DNA of 64,000 nt from contig CM018685.1 in NCBI GenBank assembly GCA_009363875.1, positions 60,249,648-60,313,647 of the forward strand, written 5' to 3'. Numbering within the stretch: position 1 is the first letter of the stretch; each line of letters begins with the position of its first letter. Shown one piece after another: positions 1 to 12,900 of this stretch. Made by a program: the position numbers and the translations under genes. The stretch comes from Mikania micrantha. Lineage: Eukaryota > Streptophyta > Magnoliopsida > Asterales > Asteraceae. The notes under the pieces are model-generated. The model was not told the origin of the DNA and did no database searches. It saw only the letters and a program-made list of their open reading frames with translations.

Positions 1-150
1 AAAGGATCGGGTCGAGGTGATAAGAGTGGGTTTCGATGTTATGATTGTGGGGCATTTGGACATTTTAGCTATGAGTGCACCAAGTGGAAAGGAAACGACA
101 AAGACAACGAGGCTAATTTGATTCAAGACGAAGAACCGGCATTGCTATGA
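1..150 (+). pseudogene. C-terminal end of a retrotransposon gag with CCHC zinc knuckle
   Basis: The frame is open from base 1 to a TGA at 148-150 and encodes a basic stretch followed by the zinc knuckle CYDCGAFGHFSYEC (C-X2-C-X4-H-X4-C), the nucleic-acid-binding signature of copia gag proteins. Normally pol would continue in frame behind the knuckle. Here the frame ends about 17 residues later and is followed almost at once by a polypurine tract and an LTR. That layout is the one described for gag-only, non-autonomous LTR elements (TR-GAG type). The start of the ORF lies left of the window, so full gag length cannot be judged. Confidence 0.75.
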
Positions 151-181
151 AGATAAAACAAGACAAGATGAAGGGGGTGAA

Positions 182-600
182 TGTTGAGATTTAATCTTGA
201 CTTAGTTTTATTAGTAGTTTTTATTATTTGTTTTTATTAGCATGTTTGTTTAGTACTTTATTCAGTAGAATGAGTCTTTGTTTTGACCGGATTTAATGGG
301 TAGAATTTAGAACGTTGGAAAGTGGGTCTAGTTTTTAGGTTGAAGTTGTTGGTATGTGTAGGCTATTTATAGCCTTCTCCTTTACTGAATAAATCATCAC
401 TTTTACATTTGGAAATATCAAATTCGTTCATCCCTGTAACTCCATTATACTGTGAAAGCTTGAAACAAACAAGTGGTTGTTTCCAACATAAATGGTGTTC
501 TTTGGATTCTAATCACGGGTTCAAGTGGTGTTCCTGCATCTTGATTTCTGATTATTTTGCTCCATGGGTTGCTTTGAGTGGTGAATCTGCATCTCAATCA
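182..600 (+). mobile_element. 3' LTR of a gag-only copia-like element
   Basis: A purine-rich tract (AAGGGGGTGAA, ending at 181) abuts a sequence that starts TGTTGAGAT and ends ATCTCAATCA. The two ends form an imperfect inverted repeat, as LTR termini do. Inside are a TATA-like box (CTATTTATAG near 363) and an AATAAA-type signal near 389. The 5' LTR and the target-site duplication lie off-window, so the right boundary rests only on the inverted termini. The element probably sits in an upstream intron of callose synthase gene 1. Confidence 0.6.
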
Positions 601-913
601 ATTAGTTTCCTATTCGGCTACCATTTTCGTGCATAAATTGCAGTACTATTTATGCTCTTGGGCATGTGAATGACCGGTACCTTCTTTAAAATTCTATTTT
701 TTGATCTTGCAAGTATAACCACACTTCATATGGGACGTTTATCTCAAGTCTCATGAATGGAAAACTCTACTTTTTCATCATTATTTACCGTCTTCATGCT
801 CTTTAAGTGGTTAAAGTGTTCACCTTAATTAAGTCTTTTATACATGTATAGGCTGATTGATTTTCCTGGAATTGCTAATGAAATTCATCATTCATGGTTT
901 TCACATATTCTAG
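601..913. other. Intronic sequence upstream of first visible gene 1 exon
   Basis: AT-rich non-coding sequence between the LTR end and the splice acceptor at 911-913. I see no other element in it. It reads as the 3' part of an intron whose donor is outside the window. Confidence 0.5.
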
Positions 914-3900
914 ATGGCTTTTGAAATCTATGGTGTCCTAGCTGGCAATGTCAGTCCCATGACTGGTGAGGATGTGAAGCCAGCATATGGTGGAGAAGAG
1001 GAAGCTTTCTTGAAGGAAGTGGTTTCTCCTATTTATCATGTGATAGCGATGGTACTGATCGTTCAGTCTCTTTGCTTTAAATAATTCAGATCTTATATTT
1101 TATGCCCAATGTTACTTATATGGCCACTGTTCTATAGGAAGCTGCCAGGAGCAAAATAGGAAAATCTGAACATTCTCAGTGGAGAAATTATGATGATCTA
1201 AATGAATATTTTTGGTATATATATTTTTTCCGAGTTAGATTATTTATGTACCATTGTCACTAAGAAACCATGAACGTTTCAGGTCGCCAGATTGTTTCCA
1301 GATAGGCTGGCCAATGCGTCTTGATGCTGATTTTTTCTGCTGCGAGCCTGTGAAGCGACATATATTTGACAAAAAAAGGGTAATCTACAGCTGTCATTCC
1401 TTATGTACTTGTGGAACTTGTTTTCATATTTATAAATTTTATGTTCAGTTTCTTAATTGGGGCATAAAAATGAAAAATCATTCAACTGATATGCATAGGA
1501 AGTCGACACCATTCCAGCACATAGTCTAACTTTGAATGAAACTAGTTTTTTGCTTTGGCTTTGGAGAAAAACTATTCATGTTTTCTGGTTATTAGACTAG
1601 GAGATTGTTACTTGGCTATTAGTGATACGTGATTAGATTTAGCCATGATATTGATTTATTGTATTTAGAATGTTTATCTAGTCCTTAAATATAGTATCTT
1701 GTGTATCTATATATACGGATAATACAATGAGAAGTATCAAGTTTTTCAGCAAAACTAATTTTTTATTATGTTATCAGTGCTATTTCTCTGATCCATTAAA
1801 CCCTAATCCAGCCACGACCTCTTTACCACCTACGACTCTCTCGATCAGAACCCTGCATAGCCGTTGCAGTCTTCATCAACCCAGCTGCTGCCTTCTTTTG
1901 TAACCCAGCCTCTGCAGCCTTATCAAATCCTTCTCAATCACCTTATTTCTTTTTAAAGATAGGGGTAACCTGAATTATGTGGAATGACTGATTTTCAGGA
2001 TAATAAACCCCCTGCAAAAGATCCATGGGTTGGAAAATCCAATTTTGTTGAGATACGATCATACTGGCACATTTTCAGAAGCTTTGACAGAATGTGGAGT
2101 TTCTTTATATTGTGCTTACAGGTGACTTTTCTTGTATTTGACACAAGTATACCAACATTTTTATTGTTTACACACACACACAACCAACAACCACCATACC
2201 CCGTCAATCCTGCTTGTAGCATGGCTATTTGTAGGGTAGGGGAGGTGGGATGTAAGCAAACCTTACCCCTATCCCTGGGGAAAGAGAGGCTGCTTCTCAG
2301 AGAGGACCCACGTACTCCTAGCTCAAGTACAAACAGACAAACACACGCACACACAAATTATCATAGTACCAATGGTGACAATTTGTCCTTTCTATAGGCT
2401 ATGGTTATTGTTGCTTGGCATGATGCTGGAAACCTGACCACAATATTCGATTATGATGTTCTTAAGAAAGTACTGAGTGTCTTTATAACAGCTTCGATAT
2501 TGAATCTTGGTCAAGGTATGTTGAATTCTTGAAAAGGGTTCTCTTTATTCCCTGCAAAATTTAGTCTTTTCTAATTTTTTTTTTCCTCGTATCATTTTCT
2601 GCACTTCATGCTCAAAAAGACCCTTTTAGTTTTGCTTTGATAGAGAGAGTGAACTTAATTGTTCTGCAGCTGTTCTTGACATGGCACTGAATTGGAAGGC
2701 AAGACAATGCATGTCCTTTGATGTCAAGATAAGATACCTTTTAAATGTTGTATCAGCTGCCACCTGGGTAGTAATTTTAACGGTTACTTGCTCACACTCT
2801 CTATCATTGTTCGTTTTCACGATTATTGCCTACTTGTCACCCAACATGTTTGCTGCTGTGTTGTTTATATTCCCTTTCATAAGGCGTTACCTTGGGAGTT
2901 CTGACCACAGAATTTTCATGTTCATGATGTGGTGGTCTCAGGTAAAGACATTCCATAACTTTTTATCCATTCATTTGTTTTTTAAGGTCCAGAAGTCGAT
3001 TATATTTAAGAATATACTAATATCAGAATGTATGAAATATGACAGCCTCGGCTATATATTGGGGCAAAAATGCACGAAAACACATTCTCTGTTGTCAAGT
3101 AAGATCAATTTATATATAACTAGTTGAGAGCCACATGGATCTTATATGTGACCACACTTGATTTAAAATTCCAGGTACACAACCTTTTGGATTCTGCTAA
3201 TTATTACAAAACTCGCATTCAGTTACTATTTAGAGGTTGTGTTCTCACCAGCACTTCAAGATTCATTCTAATTGGTGCTCAATATCTATCGTGTTTGTTG
3301 CTCTTTCCATGTAATGTAATGTATATATGTGTGGGCCCTCAAAGAGCAAAGTAAAATTTCACTAATTTTAACGTTATTTTCCTTATTTTTGTGAAAATAA
3401 CGTTAAAAACGTTGAGATGATTAACTTCAACTCCTTCGGAGCAGCCTCTCTATCCTAACTGGGATAGGGGTAAGGTTTGTCTTCATTGTTTCCCCTAGAT
3501 CCTACTGAAGAGTGGGAATATACTGGGTAAGTTTGTTTATTTGTTTTGGTCTTTCCATGTACTATACACATTTCATTAAGCTATACTATCATTGAGTAAA
3601 AATGTTTAGTCATTATGCCTAATTTTATGCATATCTTAGTCCTTGTAGAATTTCACAATAATATTTAAGATTATTTTTTTAAGCATTGAAAGTTGCAAAT
3701 TTTCATTGCAGATAAAGCCACTTATTAGTCCTACAAAAGCTATCATGAGTGTTCATATGTATACTTACACATGGCATTCATTCTTCTCCCCAGGTGATAA
3801 AAGCAAAAATTTCTATTCTATATATTTGTTTTCTGAAATTGAATTATGTGATTTTGCAGCAAGGAACAATATTGGTGTGGTGGTTGCACTCTGGGCTCCA

Positions 3901-6900
3901 ATCATTCTTGTAGTATTACATATCTAACCTTTATTTGAATATTTCATTTGAATTTTTTGTGCAACTCTAAACACACAGAATGTATACAGGTGTATTTTAT
4001 GGACACCCAAGTCTGGTATGCTATTTTCTCTACTATATTCGGAGGTGTCTATGGGGCGTTCAATCGTCTTGGAGAGGTTTGTGTATATTCATCTTTAGTT
4101 GTGCTTTTATCTGAAATAAATATATCCTGTTGTTTTATATTACAATTTTATTACGGTATTGTTGCAGATTCAAAATTTAGGAACACTGAGGTCTCATTTT
4201 CCGTCGCTACCAGGTGCGATTAATTTCTGCTTAATTCCACCTGAGAAAAGGAAGAAAGGACTTTCCACTATCTTGTCACATGACTTTGCTACAGTAAGTT
4301 TATAACTTTTTAAGCTGTGTTGTGAAAAGGCCTCACTAGGCCCTGAAAAAAAGCCAAGCCCAACAAAAACGCCTTTGGAGGACTCATGCGCAGATAAGGG
4401 TTGGTTTTTACAAAAGCCACAGTAGGCGATGGCTTTCGTTGTAGGTATAAGGCACAAAGGCGCATGGTTTGGAAAATAAAGGCGTTATAATTTTTTTCCC
4501 AGGATATTTTAATTTTTGGTTTTGATTTTTTGGATTTGTTTTGATTTTATTTAAATGCTTTACTTAGATAAATACGGAAATTAACAAATACGGCTATAAT
4601 CATGCACATATCTTGGATTTGTTTTGGATTTATTAATTTTTGGTTTTGATTTTTTTAGGAGGATGAATCTACAACTAATTATGCAATAGAAGTGGATGAA
4701 ACTTTTGATGGTTTAGATGATGGTCTTGATGATTAATTATGATCTTTAGTACTTTAAAGTATTTGGTTTTATGGTTTATATATATATATATATATTTATA
4801 TATTTATATTTATAAACTTTGGCATTGATTGTGAACATTTGGTAAGTTTCTATAAATAATTATTGGATGATATTTTAGATGAATCTAGGATGTGGCCATT
4901 TTATGATTTCCTAAAACGAATTTACCACCCAATTTTCCCTGGGTCACGCGATTTACCTCCCTCGTGTTGGCCGTGGGACCGGTCGGTGAAGGGCGCTTAA
5001 TGGTGGCGTTCACCATTTTTTTTAAAACGAATTTAGATGATATTTTCTATAAAATAATTTTTGGAACCTAACATTTACTACCATGCAAACCTAAAAATAT
5101 TTACAGCTTAAAAATCAATAACCACCTTACCCAGTATATTCCCACTTTTCAGTAGGGTCCGGGGGGAAGGATAGATACAAACCTTACCCCTATCCCAATT
5201 GGGATAGAGAGACTGCTCCGAAAGAGTCCCTGGCTCAAAGTTATCGTTTGAAATTGATCATCCCAATAAAATTTTAACGTTATTTTCACAAAATAATTGA
5301 AATAATGTTAAAATTAATGCACTTTTACTTTTGCCCTTAAGGACCCACACATATATACATCATATGTGTGCACCACAATGGGGCGTCTACTGACAACTAA
5401 AAAGAGATTTCTTAATACATGTATATAAAAGCAAATGTTCCATTGATATTTTTATTCATGATGTTTATTTTATATTGAGGCTATACCTTTCTTATTTGCT
5501 GCAGATCCCTCCACATAATCCAAAAGAAGCTGCAAGATTTGCACAGTTATGGAACAAAATTATCACAAGTTTCCGAGAGGAAGATCTTATTAATAATAGG
5601 TACTAATAAATATGCTGTTTTGGAGAGGTTAAATTCTACATTTTGGTTGATGGCTTATTGTGGCTACAGGGAAATGAACCTTTTGCTTGTTCCATATTGG
5701 GCTGACCTAGACTTGGACCTAATTCAGTGGCCTCCATTTCTGCTTGCTAGCATGGTATGCCTGTAAATACAGGGAACTACGAGAATTCACACTTCTAGAA
5801 GCTCAACAAAAGTCGTTTATTGTTTTCCCAATTAATTTATAGATCCCTATTGCATTGGATATGGCAAAAGACAGCAATGGAAACGACCGTGAGCTGAAAA
5901 AGAGGATTGAGAATGACAATTATATGTCTTGTGCTGTTTGTGAATGCTACGCTTCATTTCGCAGTATAATTAATTTTTTGGTTCGTGGCCGTCGTGAGAA
6001 GAAGTATGTACTCTTTGGTTTGTTGAAGTTATACAAATTTTATTTCACAAGTTCTTATCATGAAACAAGGGATATATAATTTGATTCATCTTTTCAGGGT
6101 TATAAATGATATATTTATGGAAGTTGACGAACACATTTACAACGGTGATCTAGTGAGAGATTTTAAAATGAGTGCTTTGCCTATCCTCTATGATCATGTT
6201 GTCAAGCTAATTAAATATTTGGTATGTACTTCAGCAGTAGCTCTTTGAAAATCTTTTGTGTGTAAAAATAAGCTAATACATTGTGGTTTGCTATCTACAG
6301 TTAACAAATAATAAGGAGGACCGAGATCAAGTTGTTATTCTTTTCCAGGATATGCATGAAGTTGTGACAAGAGACATAATGGAAGAACAGAAGTAAATCT
6401 TAAATCGTTTTCCTGTATCTATCAATTTCACTTCATAATATTTCTTACAATTGTATATTGTTTTTATTTAAATAGTTTGGACGGGCAAGGAGATGAGTAT
6501 AATGAACAAATCCAGTTATTTCAACCTGCAGGAGCAATCTTATTCCCAACTCCAGAATCAGAAGCTTGGAAGGAGAAAGTAATTTTAACAAAAACCTTTG
6601 AACATGTCGGGGTTTCATCTCAAATTAGTATATTCTTCTTACATGGTGTCTTTTGCCAGATCAATAGGCTGTACTTATTGCTTACAGTGAAGGAATCTGC
6701 TATGGATGTGCCTTCAAACTTGGAAGCTAGAAGAAGAATATCCTTCTTCTCCAATTCATTGTTCATGGACATGCCTTCCGCCCCTAAAGTTCTCAATATG
6801 CTTTCATTCTCGTAAGTTTTTTTAAATTTCATAAATTATTTAGAGCACTTGTATTGTGACAATCTGTCTTTAGGGTTTGTTTAACATGTCCTCTAGACCC

Positions 6901-9900
6901 TTCAATATGTGCCTAGCATGACCAATTAACATTTTCTATGCAAGAATAGACAAAAAAAACTCCTGCAAAATTTCTCGATAAGAACCGATATCTTCATTTT
7001 CATAGTCGTGGAAGTTGATTCACTGACTTGTTGCATACAAGCTCTTACTCTTAAGTTTGAAGCTATTTGTTTGATTTGATTTTTACAAGTCGTGTATTTA
7101 AAATGCAATTGATTTGCTTGTACATATGTTGGACGCCTTGTCTGTTACTCCTTGTTTTGTGCTTAATATGTTTTTCTTGGCAGCGTACTCACCCCGTATT
7201 ACACAGAGGAGGTTCTATTTTCATTGCATGATTTAGAAGTCCCAAATGAGGATGGGGTATCAATCCTCTTCTATTTACAAAATATTTTTCCAGGTATGTA
7301 TATTCTTAGGTGCTTACATGGCGCTGTGTGCATAGATTACTGACTGGCGATGGATGACCCACAGATGAGTGGAACAACTTCCTTGAGAGAATGAATTGCG
7401 TCATTGAAGATGACCTAAAAGGAAATGATGAACTAGAAGATCAACTCCGCCTCTGGGCCTCGTATAGAGGACAAACATTGACCAAAACTGGTAAATTTTT
7501 AACTTAAGCTGACTCAGTCCAAGACCTTTGATTTTCTTTTTGATGTAGATGGGATTAATACTCTTTAATTTATGCCAGTTAGAGGAATGATGTATTATCG
7601 TAAAGCTTTGGAACTTCAGGCTTTCCTTGATGTGGCTAAGGACGAAGGTGTCAACCATCTTGTGATTATAAATGAAGTTTCAAAATAACATAAACAGTAA
7701 ACGAGTTGGTGTTTTTGTTGTTATGGGTTTGAGCAGATCTTATGAAAGGGTATAAGGCGATTGAGTTGAATGAGGATCAGATGAAAGGAAAATGGTCACT
7801 GTGGAACCAGTGTCAGGCAGTAGCTGATATGAAATTTACATATGTGATTTCATGCCAACAATATGGCATTCAAAAGCGATCTGGTGATCCTCGTGCACAA
7901 AATGTTCTAAGGTTAATGACAGAGTACCCATCTCTTCGTGTTGCTTACATTGATGAGGCTGAGGAACCTAGCAAAGATGCAACTAAAAGGATTAATCTTA
8001 AAGTTTATTACTCTGTTTTAGTAAAAGCTATGCCAAATTCCACCAATGCTTCTGAGACGGGGCAAAATTTGGATCAGGTAAAACTTGAAATTTTTGTATT
8101 AATGAAATTATCCTTTTTACAATCATTGGTGTAACACCCAAACTTTTCACACGATTACACGTGTCCAATTATATGTCCCAGATTAAACTTTATCGTTAGA
8201 TTATGTTCGGAAGCGTGAAATTTTCATTTCATGAGTTAAACACACTTAATTTCATAACATTTACATTTATGATTAATAAAACTAGTGTGTTTAAGTTTAA
8301 TACCACCAAAGATTTTACATAATGTTTGGTTCAGCTTCAAAACATGCCCGATCTGATCGCCCGATGCATATCTATCTTTGACCTGTAACATCACATATAA
8401 GGTCACAATTAGTTCATATGAACTAAGTAAGTAACCCCTCTCAGAGTTCTCAAAACTCATTTTAACACATCCACATATATATCATATGAATGTTTATCAT
8501 GTTTAGATAATAATATATCATATTCCAACATCAACCTGCACCCCACACACATTGTGCATTTATTTTCCTTAATGAGACATTTTCACAAATATGAGTATAT
8601 TATCTAATTCAACTCTATCACCAGCACCTCTGGCTAAATTAAAACACCATATATATATATATATATATTTTATTGGCTTAACCAATTACCCACACACCTG
8701 TGGTTTCAACAATTTAGTTTCCGGATTAACCGGTTATCCACACATTTGTGGTATCATACATATATTAAGTCTTAAGATGTTCACCCACCGGTCCTTCCAT
8801 CTAAGACAATTGCTAGCACCTCTAGCTATCCACATATTTGTGGAGTCATAAATAGTTCAAGTCTTAAGATGTTCACCCACCGGTACTTCCATCCAGACAA
8901 TTGCCAGCACCTCTGGCTATCCACCATTGTGAAGTCATAAATATTAAGTCTTAAGATGTTCACCCACCGGTACTTCCATCTAAGACATTTGTCAGCACCT
9001 CTGACTAACCACACATATGTGGTATCATTATTTCAATCAAATTACTATAATGTTCACCCACCGGTACTTCCATCATAGAGTTTCCACACTTCCAGTTACC
9101 AGGGTATTGGATTTATCATAGGTTGTTGAACTTTTATTATTCAACTTTCCCCTATCACCAATGCCATATTTATCATACAATTTATTCAACAACAAATTCA
9201 ATGTTCATTATGTGATGTCATAGTTGTGGGATTGCTTACTCAAACACCGGCTCATCCGGCTATTCTTATGCAATCTATGTTGCATATTCAATTCAATCGT
9301 GATATAAACACATTGGAACTTAACATATATACATTAGAGTCTATTAACTCAATTAGTTTCAATTTAGTTATGCACATTCATTCAAATCAATCAATTAATC
9401 ACTATTTAATGATTAATTATTCAACAATTTACCAATTCATACTATGATGCTTTCACTCAAGTTCTTTCATCATATATCTACTACTAAATATATAGATGGA
9501 CTAAATAAGTCAAACTGCTCAATCAATATGTATACATCACAATCAAGTAGACTCTTTCTACAACTTATATGTAATGTTACAGTAAGTTGGGTAACTTACC
9601 TGGTTCATACGGTTGTTCACTTCCTACAACCTCGTTTCCACTTCTGTGGCTTATCCCTTGACTTTCACCGTCAATACCTAGTTGTAATTCACATATATAC
9701 AACTATATTCAATACATATAACACATACAATCAAGTTCAACACACTTGACTGGTTTGACTTTTTCAAAGTCAATTTATCACATAATTGACTCTATCTTAC
9801 TATATTTAGTAAGTTTTAGTCAATTACTGCAATTAATCATATTACATGCCTCCTTAGGCATTTCATTAAATAATTGATGTTCATTATATTAATTACGATC

Positions 9901-12900
9901 TTTAATCACTTATTTTATTCAAATTCATTTATGATCATAAATGTTAATAATTTTAACATCAATTTATCACATATTAATATTTAACCCATGGATCATAATC
10001 CATATTTCATTTAAAACCATAATCTACCCATTCCTACTAGTTATCACACCATGATATGGGTTTTATAACAACCGGACATTACACCGGCTTCAAAACGAAG
10101 ATTTCACCGTCAAAATATCAAGTTCTTCGTTTCTAACAATCCCTAGTCATCAACTAGGCAATAATCAATACCCATAATCATAGTATTACATTCAAAACTA
10201 AATTTAATCCACATAATATTAAACTAGTATGATAAAACGAATCGTTACCCAATCGAACGGATATTCAGTAGCAAAACAACGATCAGATGTTGCAGATACG
10301 TTCTCTAGTACGATCCGTAGGCTTAGACGGCTTCAAATCCAAGTTTTGCAGCCCCAAATATGATCTGTGGTTGTAAGAAATTCGACATAATGAGTTTTTA
10401 AAAACTCTTCTGCTTTTGATCTGATCTTTAAATCCAATTCTGCCGATTTAAACATGCCAGGCGTACCGCCCCGCGTGGCCGCTTGGCCCGGGGCGTAGCG
10501 CGCGAGCCCCAAAGTTCCCAGATATTTTATGGCGCCGCGCGTACCGCCTAGCGTGGGCCGCTGGTGCGAGGCGTACCGCCTGGCACCAATTTTCTCAAAT
10601 TTTTGACTTTTTCTTCGTTTCGCGATTCCGGACAATCCGTAACTCCGTTTCGCGCACGGTTTTCTTCCACGTTCATGATTTCTCATATATTTTCAAATTC
10701 TAACAACCACAATCATTATTTTAACGATTATTTCAAATACATTTAATTGTTAAAACCAGTTGTTACAATTGGAAGGAAGGCATTTGTTAAAAGGTTTTAG
10801 CTTTTCTTGTTCATTTGCATGGTTGAGATGTTCTTAATGTGATTTCACTGTAATGCCTCCACCATTGGATTACTTGATGTCAGTCATCGTCCTAGAAATG
10901 ATATAATTGTGGAAATATCTCTTCTCACCAATCAAAATTTTGAAAAAGAGAAAGCAATAATGCAACTGCACATGTGCAGGTTATTTATAAGATAAAATTA
11001 CCTGGACCTGCAATACTGGGAGAAGGGAAGCCTGAGAATCAGAATCATGCTATAATCTTCACACGTGGAGAGGGCTTGCAGACTATAGACATGAACCAGG
11101 TATGTTGCACAGGATCTTCTCTTAACTTTACATATGATCAGGTAAGTCATTCTGCTTGACTTAAGTCATTGATTTTAATTAAACATCCATTGGTAGGACA
11201 ATTACATGGAAGAGGCCTTAAAAATGAGAAACTTGCTTCAGGAATTTCTTAAAAAACATGATGATGTGAGATACCCTACGATATTGGGATTTAGGGAGCA
11301 TATTTTCACTGGAAGGTATGACACAAGTTGTTAAATATTATTTTCCTTTTTTTGTTCTATAAGCTCATCATTTTTCTCTTGTCACAGTGTTTCTTCTCTT
11401 GCATGGTTTGTGTCTAATCAAGAAACAAGCTTTGTAACAATTGGTCAGAGATTACTGGCCAACCCTTTGAAGTACAATCAAAATATTCTGTTGTCCCTTT
11501 CATACTTGAGTTGCATCTATACATATCTATTAATAGGCAATTACACTTGTTGATTCCTGCAGGGTTCGTTTTCACTATGGTCATCCAGATGTCTTTGACA
11601 GGCTTTTTCATCTTACAAGAGGGGGTGTGAGCAAAGCTTCCAAGATCATAAATCGAAGCGACGACATATTTGCTGGTATTTTTGGACCTCGTTTTCTTTA
11701 GTGTCATGTCGACTGTTTTGCCTCAGTTAACTGTTCTTTCTTTGTCTACAGGTTTTAATTCTACACTCCGTGAAGGAAATGTGACATATCATGAATATAT
11801 ACAAGTTGGTAAAGGAAGGGATGTCGGTCTAAATCAAATATCTCTGCTTGAGGCTAAAATAGCCAATGGAAATGGGGAACAAACACTTAGCCGTGACCTT
11901 TACAGGCTTGGGCATCATTTTGACTTTATCAGGATGTTATCGTGTTACTTCACTACAATCGGTTTCTACTTTAGTACTTTGGTAAGATACTTCTCAAATC
12001 ATTCTCTTCATATGGATTAAGAGGTGGCAAAATGAGTAGTGGGTCAAAATAAGTACTCTTCATATGCATCCAGATTGGTTGACCAGAAATACTCTGTCCA
12101 AAATATTTATGTTTTCAACCAGTTCCGTCATGAAAGAGAATATATAAAATTTTTCTTAAAAATTTTTGAACACAACTCAAATGGAACCGTTTACTAGTAA
12201 ATGAGTCAAAAGTCTAACCTCTAGGTAATATGGTTACTTGCTGAATTTTCAGCTAAATGCAATTTTCTTTTGCAGATATCTGTATTGACTGTGTATGTGT
12301 TCCTTTACGGGCGGCTTTATTTTGTTCTTAGTGGACTTGAGCAGGGATTAAGCACCCAACCTGCCATTCGGCACAATAAACCACTTCAAGTGGCTCTTGC
12401 TTCACAATCTTTTGTGCAAAGTGGATTCTTAATGGCATTGCCTATGGTGATGGAAATAGGTCTTGAAAGAGGTTTCCGAACAGCATTAAGTGAATTCATT
12501 CTTATGCAATTACAACTTGCCCCTGTGTTCTTTACATTTTCTCTTGGAACAAAGACTCACTACTATGGTAGAACATTGCTTCATGGTGGTGCAAAGTACA
12601 GAGCAACAGGTCGTGGGTTTGTTGTGTTTCATGAAACGTTTGCTGAAAACTACCGTCTTTACTCCCGCAGTCATTTTGTCAAGGGAATTGAGCTTATGAT
12701 TTTGCTTCTTGTTTATCACATATTTGGTGAATCGTATAGAGGAGTGGTTGCATACCTTTTGATCACCATCCCGATATGGTTTATGGTTGGCACATGGCTA
12801 TTTGCTCCATTTCTTTTCAATCCTTCAGGTTTTGAGTGGCAAAAGATTGTTGATGATTGGTCTGATTGGAATAAGTGGATTAGCTACCAGGGTGGTATTG

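Larger units (their letters stand above)
8130..10767 (-). mobile_element. Solo LTR of a Tekay-like gypsy element in gene 1 intron
   Basis: A 2638-bp unit begins TGTAACA and ends TGTTACA, a perfect 7-bp inverted terminus. It is flanked by the 5-bp duplication ATTGG (8125-8129 and 10768-10772). No internal coding sequence is present, so this is a solo LTR left by unequal recombination. A block at 10613-10657 is nearly identical to one in the LTRs of the complete gypsy element at 22401-33502 and lies in the same orientation, which gives the minus-strand assignment. It occupies almost the whole 2.9-kb intron 8078-10979. Confidence 0.85.

Noticed and set aside
1995..2354. 119-codon minus-strand open frame
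   Set aside because: It overlaps a phase-consistent callose synthase exon and the intronic repeat, and its composition is that of a CA repeat read backwards; it is not a gene.
4760..4815. TATATA run as a promoter
   Set aside because: It is intronic simple sequence with no transcription unit behind it.
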